Source of the DNA: Phycisphaerales bacterium UBA1161
Lineage (GTDB): Bacteria > Planctomycetota > Phycisphaerae > Tepidisphaerales > Tepidisphaeraceae
DNA length: 23,429 nt
Direction of reading: 5' to 3'
Assembly: GCA_002311745.1 (NCBI GenBank)
Contig: DBZL01000025.1
Coordinates: 2,232-25,660 of the forward strand
Of this stretch, positions 14,682 through 20,925 are shown one piece after another (position 1 is the stretch's first letter; each line of letters starts with the position of its first letter). The notes beneath the pieces are model-generated. The model saw only the letters and a list, made by a program, of their open reading frames with translations. It made no database searches and was not told the DNA's origin. A program made the position numbers and the translations under genes.

Positions 14682-14923
14682 GCGGGGGCGGGAGAGAACC
14701 ATCAAGTCCTCAAGTTTCTCTCCCGCCCCCGCACCCCCACCCTCTCTCCTTCTCCTAACCGTCCAAGAAATTACCAAAAACCGCGCCAAGTGCCGGCGGC
14801 ACGCCGCGCGTGTATCCCGCATTTTTCCGTGCTGGACGGTTTGAGGGGAAAAGGAAGAGAGTGGGGGGTGCGGGGGGCGAGGGAAAACTGTTGGGGCCTG
14901 ATCTGGTTTTCCTCGCCCCCCGC
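14682..14923. repeat. Multi-hairpin element with alternative pairings and purine/pyrimidine tracts
   Basis: There are three inverted repeats. Hairpin A is a perfect 17-bp stem, 14682-14698 with 14716-14732, with a 17-base loop. Hairpin B is an 18-bp stem with one bulge, 14870-14888 with 14906-14923, and also has a 17-base loop. A long imperfect repeat pairs 14726-14765 with 14833-14877 (both include ACCGTCCA/TGGACGGT at the inner end). The right arm of A and left arm of B take part in that long pairing too, so outer hairpins and the central stem exclude each other. It lies between convergent transcripts and may act as a two-way terminator. It encodes no protein. Confidence 0.55.
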
Positions 14924-15047
14924 GTTGCAATGCTCTTAAAAACGATTGGCCGATCCTTCCACGCGAAAAAGGCGGCACGGATTGGCCAAGGGTCTTTCGT
15001 ACGGAGCCAACGCCAGCAGTGTATGCTGAGCTGCAAACCGGTCTAGC
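14924..15047. other. Short gap after the hydrogenase operon
   Basis: No gene or clear terminator is seen. GATTGGCC occurs twice (near 14944 and 14980). Confidence 0.3.
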
Positions 15048-15386
15048 TTAGCTGCTCTTATGCGATTCGCGGCTGCGCATCACGGACGGGGTGCCGTGGC
15101 TGGTGGAAAGCGTTAGCGAGTCCTTGGGGCAAATGTCGACGCAGTAGCCGCAGGTGATGCAGCGCAGGCGGTCGATCCCCCATTTCTTCTGGGCGCGGTT
15201 CACCTGCAGGGCGCTGGTCGGGCACTTGAGGGCGCAGGCGGTGCAGTAGGTGCAGTTGTCCTTGGTGAAAACCAACTGGCCGCGCGATCCCGCGATGGCG
15301 CGGCGCGGCTGGAAGGGGTAGCGGGTGGTCGGCGGCCTGGACATCGCCCACTTCAGGGCCAACCTGGACATCTCGAAGTAGGGCAT
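15048..15386 (-). CDS. echF: Ech hydrogenase 2x[4Fe-4S] ferredoxin-like subunit
   Basis: A 112-residue electron-transfer subunit with two classical cluster motifs, CxxCxxCxxxCP at Cys45/48/51/55 and at Cys76/79/82/86. It should pass electrons between ferredoxin and the proximal cluster in the EchC subunit. An N-terminal stretch of about 40 residues (LALKWAMSRPPTTRYPF) matches the arm seen in EchF/NuoI-type subunits. After the second motif the protein ends in a short Ser-rich tail. It starts 1 base after the echE stop and is the last gene of the operon. Context and size separate it from stand-alone ferredoxins. Confidence 0.88.
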   Translation of the reverse strand: MPYFEMSRLALKWAMSRPPTTRYPFQPRRAIAGSRGQLVFTKDNCTYCTACALKCPTSALQVNRAQKKWGIDRLRCITCGYCVDICPKDSLTLSTSHGTPSVMRSRESHKSS

Positions 15387-15387
15387 T

Positions 15388-16464
15388 TCACCTCTCCGTA
15401 CAACTGATGCAGGGGTCGATGGTCAGCACCAACATCGGTACATCGGCCAATTCGCAGCCCTGCAATAACTTTAGCATGGCGGGGAGATTGGCGAAAGTCG
15501 GGGTGCGAACGCGGAAGCGTTGCAGGTGTTTGGTGCCGTTGGCTTTGACGTAATAAACCACTTCGCCCCGTGGCTGCTCGGTGCGGGTGATGACTTCGCC
15601 GTTGGGTTGTCCGGTGACTTTTACCGAGATTTCACCCTGGGGAATCTGGGCCAGGGCCTGGCGGATAAGCTGGATGGATTGGAACAGCTCTTCGCAACGG
15701 ACGGCACAACGGGCATAACAGTCACCATCCGTGCGCGTGATCGGCGTAACGTCCAGGTCCTTGAACGCGGCGTAGCCGAGCTTGCGCATGTCCTGGGCCA
15801 CGCCGCTGGCCCGCAGCGTGGGGCCGACGCAGCCCAGGTCGTAAGCGTCCTGCCGCGAGAGCACGCCCACGCCGCACAGCCGCGCCTTCACCGAGCGGTC
15901 GTTGAGGAACACCTTGGTGATGTCGCGAATATCCTGCTCGATGGGCTCCAGGTCCTTGAGCACTTGCTTGACGCCTTCGGCGTCGATGTCGCGCCGCACG
16001 CCGCCGAGTTTGCACGAGCCGAAGATGACGCGGCCGCCGGCCGTGGCTTCGACGATGTTGAGCACCTTTTCGCGCACGCGCCACGTATGCATGAAGAGGC
16101 TTTCAAACCCCATGCCATCCGCCATCAGGCCCATCCACAGCAGATGGCTGTGTATCCGTGAAAGCTCGCCCCAGACCGTGCGCAGATACAGGGCGCGCGG
16201 CGGGACGGCGACGTTCATGATCGACTCGATCGCCTGGCAATAGGTCTGCCCGTGAATGAAGCTGCAGATGCCGCAGATGCGTTCGGCGACGTAAACGAAT
16301 TCCTGGAAGTCCTTCTTCTCGACGAGTTTTTCCAGCCCGCGATGGACGAAGCCGATCGAAGGCCGCGCCTCGACCACTTTCTCGTCTTCGACGACGAGGT
16401 CCAGATGGATCGGCTCCGGCAAAACCGGATGTTGAGGACCAAAGGGAATGACGGTGCGTGCCAT
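15388..16464 (-). CDS. echE: Ech-type [NiFe]-hydrogenase large (catalytic) subunit
   Basis: A 358-residue catalytic subunit, homologous to NuoD but with the Ni-Fe ligands intact: RICGIC with Cys64 and Cys67 (then His71), and DPCISCTER at the C-terminus with Cys352 and Cys355. Complex I NuoD has lost these cysteines, so this is a real hydrogenase catalysing 2H+ + 2e- to H2 and back. The protein ends three residues after the last Cys, with Arg in place of the His where other hydrogenases are cut. I recall that Ech/CooH-type subunits lack the cleaved extension, so no maturation protease would be needed. It lies 6 bases after echD and 1 base before echF. No hyp maturation genes are in the window. 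Confidence 0.92.
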   Translation of the reverse strand: MARTVIPFGPQHPVLPEPIHLDLVVEDEKVVEARPSIGFVHRGLEKLVEKKDFQEFVYVAERICGICSFIHGQTYCQAIESIMNVAVPPRALYLRTVWGELSRIHSHLLWMGLMADGMGFESLFMHTWRVREKVLNIVEATAGGRVIFGSCKLGGVRRDIDAEGVKQVLKDLEPIEQDIRDITKVFLNDRSVKARLCGVGVLSRQDAYDLGCVGPTLRASGVAQDMRKLGYAAFKDLDVTPITRTDGDCYARCAVRCEELFQSIQLIRQALAQIPQGEISVKVTGQPNGEVITRTEQPRGEVVYYVKANGTKHLQRFRVRTPTFANLPAMLKLLQGCELADVPMLVLTIDPCISCTER

Positions 16465-16470
16465 GGGGAT

Positions 16471-16893
16471 TCACTTGGTTGCGGTTGGGGCGGCACCGGT
16501 GCCGGCACCGGTGCCGGCGCCGGGGGGCGCGGGCGCTGCGCCGGGGGCGCAGGCGCCGCCGAACGGGTGCTTGATCGCCGTGTTATACAAATGGCCGTGG
16601 AAGTCCACCGCCATGCCTTCCACCTGGATATCGAACAGATCGTGCAATTCGTTCTCGTAGAGCATGACGCATGAATAGATCGAGCTGATGCTCGGCACGC
16701 GAGGGTCGGCGGCGGGCAGATGCAGGCGCAGGTTTTCCAGGCGGCTGTCGCGATCGAAGCTGTACGTCAGCTCCAGTTGCTCGCCCAGGCGGGCGCCGCT
16801 GATCTGAACCAGCCGATATCCCTGCTGGCGCATGGCTTTGACCTTGTCCAGCAGCAGCTCAACGGTGATCAGTTCGATGCTCTCTTGGCTCAT
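16471..16893 (-). CDS. echD: Ech hydrogenase NuoC-like subunit with a Gly/Ala/Pro tail
   Basis: I start at 16893 because its ATG overlaps the echC stop in ATGA; upstream in-frame codons read a shadow of echC. The 140 residues include the complex I 30-kDa-type core: YRLVQISGARLGEQLELTYSF, LHLPAADPRVPSISSIY and NELHDLFDIQVEGM. This structural subunit braces the catalytic dimer. From about residue 112 the chain turns into a Gly/Ala/Pro/Thr-rich tail (PGAAPAPPGAGTGAGTGAAP), encoded by tandem GGCACCGGTGCC units. Such a tail is unusual for EchD and is probably disordered. Six bases separate it from echE. Confidence 0.85.
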   Translation of the reverse strand: MSQESIELITVELLLDKVKAMRQQGYRLVQISGARLGEQLELTYSFDRDSRLENLRLHLPAADPRVPSISSIYSCVMLYENELHDLFDIQVEGMAVDFHGHLYNTAIKHPFGGACAPGAAPAPPGAGTGAGTGAAPTATK

Positions 16894-17792
16894 TTGCATT
16901 CCTTGTGCAAATGAACCGTCGTGGTGGCGGGCGTCGAAGGCTCCGTCTGGACCGCTTGGTATCCCTGCCGCTGAAGCCAACGGAGATTTTGCTCGCTCTT
17001 GTTTCCGATGACGATCTGGAGCGATTGCACGCCGGGAAACGCCAGTTCGATTTTGGTCAGCAAGAGGTGGCCGATGCCGCGGCCCTGGAAATAGGGATGC
17101 ACCATGACCCGGCTCAGCTCGGCGGCCTGGCGATTGGCGCAACCGCGCGCCGATCCGATCAGCCTGCCATTGACCTCGGCTTTGACGAAAACCATCCGCT
17201 CAAAGTCGCGTTCCAATTCCTCCAGGGTTTGCTGCAGGGGCGGCACGTTGGCCTCGCCGTAAACCTGGGCATCCGGCTGGTAGGCGACGTATTGCAGCGC
17301 CAGGATTTGCGGCGCGTCGCTTTTCTCGGCCCGCAGGTACTGCGTCTGGTCGATGCGGTCGCCGATCTGGGCCATGGCGCGATGCCTCTCTTCCAGCACG
17401 CCGACGGCTCGAACCACGCCGTCGATGATGGCTTCGGGGCGCGCGGCGCAGCCGGGAACGTACACGTCCACGGGGATGACGCAGTCCACTCCGCCGCAGA
17501 TGTTGTAGCACTGGCGGAAAATCCCGCCGGTGGACGCGCAGGCGCCCACGGCCACCACCACCTTCGGCTCGGGCATCTGCTCGTAGAGGTTGCGAATGAC
17601 GGATTTGCTCTGCTCGTTGACCGCCCCGGTGACCACGAAGATATCGGCGTGCTTGGGGTTGCCGGTGTTGACCACGCCCAGGCGCTCGACGTCGAACAGG
17701 GGCGTGAGGCACGCCAGGGTCTCGATGTCGCAGCCGTTGCAGCTCGAGGCGTCGTAGTGGATGATCCAGGGCGATTTTTTGAAGCCGGCCAT
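16890..17792 (-). CDS. echC: Ech hydrogenase small subunit fused to a GNAT acetyltransferase domain
   Basis: Start chosen at 17792, 8 bases after the echB stop; 300 residues, about twice the usual EchC. Residues 1-150 are a NuoB-like small subunit with ligands for the proximal [4Fe-4S] cluster: Cys18 and Cys21 (SCNGCDIE), Cys85 (GACASTGGIF) and Cys115 (VPGCAARPE). Residues about 154-297 are a complete GNAT domain in the same frame: LRAEKSDAPQILALQ, VPPLQQTLEEL, then RVMVHPYFQGRGIG (acetyl-CoA loop Q236-x-x-G239-x-G241), and NLRWLQRQGYQAV. The first half passes electrons to the Ni-Fe site. The second would acetylate an amine, substrate unknown. No stop or frameshift separates them. An ATG at codon 140 with GAGAGG 9 bases upstream could also start the GNAT part alone. 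Confidence 0.85.
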   Translation of the reverse strand: MAGFKKSPWIIHYDASSCNGCDIETLACLTPLFDVERLGVVNTGNPKHADIFVVTGAVNEQSKSVIRNLYEQMPEPKVVVAVGACASTGGIFRQCYNICGGVDCVIPVDVYVPGCAARPEAIIDGVVRAVGVLEERHRAMAQIGDRIDQTQYLRAEKSDAPQILALQYVAYQPDAQVYGEANVPPLQQTLEELERDFERMVFVKAEVNGRLIGSARGCANRQAAELSRVMVHPYFQGRGIGHLLLTKIELAFPGVQSLQIVIGNKSEQNLRWLQRQGYQAVQTEPSTPATTTVHLHKECK

Positions 17793-17800
17793 CGTTGAAC

Positions 17801-18658
17801 TCACCAATGATGCAGCAGTGAAAGGGCCAGAATATTCCCGAAGCCCAGCGCCAGGGCTACGGCCCAGGCGCCGCGGATGGTCGCCCGCCATTTGAGCCGG
17901 GCAAAAACATTATCGACAAAAATGACGAACCCGAACACCAGCAGCGACGCCGCCACGCCCAGCAGCGGCCAGGCGGCGAAGAACAGGTACACCCAGCCCA
18001 GCAGAAACACGTTTTCGTACCAGTGCGCCACCTCGATCATGGCCAGGGCCCGTCCGGAAAACTCGGTCGTGATGCCGCGCACCAATTCCTGATGGGCGTG
18101 GTGCGAAGAGGACAGGTCAAACGGCGATTTGCGGAACTTGATCTCCAGGGCGTAGACAAACCCGAGAAAAATCCCGGGCAGCGCCAGCACCAGCAGCGTG
18201 CCGTGGGCGGCGATGTCGTGCACGGAGAAACTTTTGGTGACCATGTACATGCCGATCGCCGTCAGCAGGATCATAGGCTCATAGGCCATCATCTGGATCA
18301 ATTCGCGTTCGGCGCCAATGAAGCTGTAGGGCGAGCTGGCCGTGTAAGCGCCCAGCACGAAGAAGACCGCCGCCAGGGTCAGGGCGAAAATCACCAGCAG
18401 CAGGTCGGACCCGGCGAAGAACAGGCCGCCGGTGAAGATCACCAGCAGCAGGAAAAACAGGACGTAGAAATTCTGCCCGCGCCGCACGACCAGGTTCTGC
18501 TTCTGGCAGAGCTTCAGCACGTCGTAAAACGGCTGGAGGATGGGCGGCCCGCGCCGCGACTGCATGCGCGCCGAAATCCGGCGGTCCCATCCGGCGAGCA
18601 ATCCTCCGGCGATCGGACCGATCGCCAGATAAATGACCAGCGGCAACCAGTGACTCAT
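17801..18658 (-). CDS. echB: Ech hydrogenase NuoH-like membrane subunit
   Basis: About 285 residues if read from ATG 18658, which overlaps the echA stop in ATGA; another in-frame ATG lies two codons upstream at 18664. It is an integral membrane protein with about eight helices. It has the family landmarks RRGPPILQPFYDVLKL in the first cytoplasmic loop, YSFIGAERELIQMMAYEP, and SPFDLSSSHHAHQELVRG followed by EFSGRALAMIEVAHW. This subunit links the soluble hydrogenase arm to the antiporter-like EchA and lies on the proton or sodium path. The charged loop residues expected for coupling are present. It lies 8 bases before echC. Confidence 0.9.
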   Translation of the reverse strand: MSHWLPLVIYLAIGPIAGGLLAGWDRRISARMQSRRGPPILQPFYDVLKLCQKQNLVVRRGQNFYVLFFLLLVIFTGGLFFAGSDLLLVIFALTLAAVFFVLGAYTASSPYSFIGAERELIQMMAYEPMILLTAIGMYMVTKSFSVHDIAAHGTLLVLALPGIFLGFVYALEIKFRKSPFDLSSSHHAHQELVRGITTEFSGRALAMIEVAHWYENVFLLGWVYLFFAAWPLLGVAASLLVFGFVIFVDNVFARLKWRATIRGAWAVALALGFGNILALSLLHHW

Positions 18659-20541
18659 AGCCATGCCACCACAACCATCGCGGCCAGCAAGCCCGCGCAA
18701 AAGATCACGCCCCAGCGGGAAAGCCACGCTTCGTTGAACAAGGCGCGCAAGTAATAATTATGCGTAACGGCGCTCTGGGTCGCTCCGGCCGATCCCAGGA
18801 AACCGACGTTGCTGGGAAGGTTGGCTCCGCCCATATACGGCTCGACGACCTTCACGCCGCGGCCATAGTGGATGAAGCTGATTGGAAACAGCAGGACGAT
18901 CACCATCATCAGGCCCATGATGATGAGGTTGCCCTGGCCCAGGGACGCGGACTGACCGTAAACGCCCTGCACGTACGGCTCGACGAAGCGGGAGGAGATC
19001 AGGGGAAAGAACAGGCAGGCACAAAACGTCGCCGCGGCCAAGCCGTAGATCGCGATGGATTCACCCAGGGCGAGTTCGCTTTTCACCGGCTCGCCGGGCT
19101 GGAAGACTTCCAGCAGCTTGCCCATCCATTTGGCCCAGAAGAACAGGGTTGCCGAGCTGCCGAAGACGATAAAGACCGACAGCGTGGGCGAAGCATCCAC
19201 CACGGCTTTGAGCACGGCCCACTTGCTGATCAACATGCCAAAGGGCGCCAGGAACATGCCGGCCATGCCGATCAGCATCATCACCGCCACGCGCGGCATC
19301 TTCTGGATCAGGCCGGACATCGCCTCGATGTCGCGGCTGTGCAACTTGTGCTCCACCACGCCCACGCACAAGAAGAGCAGGCATTTGGCGACGGCGTGAA
19401 AAATAATCAGCAGCACGCCCGCCCACACCGCTTCGGCGGTCCCCAGCCCGCCGCACAGCACGATCAGGGCCAGGTTGGCAACCGTTGAATACGCCAGAAC
19501 CCGCTTAGCTTCACTGGTGGTGATCGCGGCGAACGAACCGATCACGAAGGTCAACCCGCCCACCAAAGCCACCATGAGTCCCACGCGCGTGTGGGCGATC
19601 ACCGGCGCCATGCGCAGCACCAGGTAAACGCCGGCCTTGACCATCGTGCTCGAGTGCAGCAGGGCGGAGACCGGCGTCGGCGCCACCATCGCCCCCAGCA
19701 GCCAGCTCGAGAAAGGCAATTGAGCCGATTTGGTGATCCCCGCAAAACAGAGTAGCGCCGCCGGCAAGAGCGCCAGCGACGGCTTGGATGCGATCAGCGT
19801 CTGCAATTCACCGCTACCGCTGTGCCGGCAAAAAAGGACGATCGCCACGGCAAAAGCCAGCCCGCCCGCCAGGTTCATCCACAGCGCCCGCAGGGCGTTG
19901 CGTTTCGCTTCGTCCGTTTGCGTGTATCCGATCAACACAAAGGAGCACAGCGTGGTCATCTCCCAGAAAATCATCAGCCAGGTCAGGTTGTTGGCGAAAA
20001 TGAGGCCGAACATCGCGCCCATGAAGACGAAGAGCAGGGCAAAGAAAAGCGGGCGCCGGTCCGCGATCTCGGGATGCGCGCCTTGGTGATACTGGCGCAT
20101 GTAATCCAGGGCGTAGAGGCAGATGCCGCCGCCCACCACGCCGTTGATCAAGGCCATGATGACGGCAAACTTGTCCACGAACAGATTCCCGGCCACCTCC
20201 AGATGCGAGCCGAGCTTGAATTCGAACCAGATCATCAGCCCGGCTTGCGCCAGGATGAGGGCCACGATCAGCGGATGCCTGGCCCGCACACCCACGTAGA
20301 GCACGTAGAGGGCCATCGCGATTTCAATCGCCAGCGATGCCAGGCTGAACCAGTGGTGATGCAGCGAAGGCCCCATCAGCTTGACGCCGGTGGGCAGGAC
20401 GACCAACGTCACCGTGCCGCAGCAAACGGCCAGCGTCACCGCCGCCACCAGAATCCGGCGCAGAAGATCAGACCGAACACCCAACAGGCAGGCGCCGGCG
20501 GCGAACGGGACCAGGATCAGCAACAACAGGAGTGTTAGCAT
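18655..20541 (-). CDS. echA: Ech hydrogenase antiporter-like membrane subunit (NuoL/MrpA family)
   Basis: A 628-residue membrane protein with about 14-16 helices, the expected size for EchA. It contains the proton-antiporter core: FWEMTTLCSFVLIGYTQTDEAKR with the key Glu, GITKSAQLPFSSWLLGAMVAPTPVSALLHSSTMVKAGVYL with conserved Lys and His, and SEAKRVLAYSTVANL. It should pump H+ or Na+ driven by electron flow from ferredoxin to protons. It is the first gene of the echABCDEF run, all on one strand with overlaps or gaps of at most 8 bases, so a single transcript is likely. No strong Shine-Dalgarno precedes the ATG at 20541. Mrp-type proteins look alike, but the five following genes settle the identity. 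Confidence 0.9.
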   Translation of the reverse strand: MLTLLLLLILVPFAAGACLLGVRSDLLRRILVAAVTLAVCCGTVTLVVLPTGVKLMGPSLHHHWFSLASLAIEIAMALYVLYVGVRARHPLIVALILAQAGLMIWFEFKLGSHLEVAGNLFVDKFAVIMALINGVVGGGICLYALDYMRQYHQGAHPEIADRRPLFFALLFVFMGAMFGLIFANNLTWLMIFWEMTTLCSFVLIGYTQTDEAKRNALRALWMNLAGGLAFAVAIVLFCRHSGSGELQTLIASKPSLALLPAALLCFAGITKSAQLPFSSWLLGAMVAPTPVSALLHSSTMVKAGVYLVLRMAPVIAHTRVGLMVALVGGLTFVIGSFAAITTSEAKRVLAYSTVANLALIVLCGGLGTAEAVWAGVLLIIFHAVAKCLLFLCVGVVEHKLHSRDIEAMSGLIQKMPRVAVMMLIGMAGMFLAPFGMLISKWAVLKAVVDASPTLSVFIVFGSSATLFFWAKWMGKLLEVFQPGEPVKSELALGESIAIYGLAAATFCACLFFPLISSRFVEPYVQGVYGQSASLGQGNLIIMGLMMVIVLLFPISFIHYGRGVKVVEPYMGGANLPSNVGFLGSAGATQSAVTHNYYLRALFNEAWLSRWGVIFCAGLLAAMVVVAWL

Positions 20542-20585
20542 GGATTTACGGCGGCGCGGGTTTTTAAGGACGAACGAGTCGTATT

Positions 20586-20618
20586 AGGCCAGTATTTGGA
20601 CCTGCCGTCAAAAGTCAA
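20586..20618 (-). promoter_or_regulatory. Possible promoter of the ech operon
   Basis: On the minus strand TTGACT (20618-20613) is followed a few bases later by TTTGACG and then TAATAC (about 20590-20585). Spacing is 18-19 bases depending on which -35 is used, and this lies about 45 bases before the echA ATG. The match is modest. No repressor site is evident. Confidence 0.25.
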
Positions 20619-20670
20619 GGTGAATGATTCAGTTCGCGAACTCCGCACCATTTCCCGAAGACTTTGGATT

Positions 20671-20802
20671 AACCACGGAGACACGGAGACACGGAGGCGC
20701 TCATTTCATTCCATGGACCAACCTACAAATCTTGAAGCTTGGAATAAAGCTAATGGCTTGAGAAAACGAGTTGACCTCCGTGTCTCCGTGCCTCCGTGGT
20801 TA
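20671..20802. repeat. Inverted 'CACGGAG' dispersed repeat pair
   Basis: The left arm, 20671-20697, is AACCACGGAG followed by two more ACACGGAG units. The right arm at 20775-20802 is its reverse complement with only one or two differences. They enclose 77 bases. This type of dispersed repeat, starting TTAACCACGGAG, is seen in intergenic regions of many environmental bacteria; that is from memory. Open frames across it are not credible genes. Confidence 0.65.
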
Positions 20803-20848
20803 TCTTTGATTGATTTCGAATAGCCAGCGTTTTTGAGATGGGTATGGA

Positions 20849-20885
20849 GGTCGGTCAGCTCCGACCGCGCGTTGCGTCGCAATGC
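20849..20885 (+). repeat. Two small hairpins upstream of the beta-galactosidase gene
   Basis: GGTCGG/CCGACC (20849-20854 with 20861-20866) and GCGTTGC/GCAATGC (20869-20875 with 20879-20885) lie in tandem 40 bases before the ATG at 20926. They could shape the mRNA leader or be a short dispersed repeat. Confidence 0.35.
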
Positions 20886-20925
20886 TGCGGTCCGCACGAT
20901 AGATTGCGGTGAAGGAGAAACGGCG

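Noticed and set aside
14682..14923. CRISPR array, considered because of repeated hairpins
   Set aside because: There are no regularly spaced identical repeats or unique spacers; the structure is a set of inverted repeats.
16894..17142. N-terminal extension of EchD upstream of 16893
   Set aside because: The extra 83 codons only re-read the GNAT part of echC in another frame; the ATGA overlap at 16893 is the natural start.
16905..19488. Long plus-strand frames of 240-300 codons opposite the ech genes
   Set aside because: His/Gln/Asp-rich translations typical of antisense frames over membrane-protein codons; the minus strand has unmistakable Ech subunits.
20596..20823. Plus-strand frame between echA and the GH35 gene
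   Set aside because: It is a translation of the CACGGAG inverted repeat.
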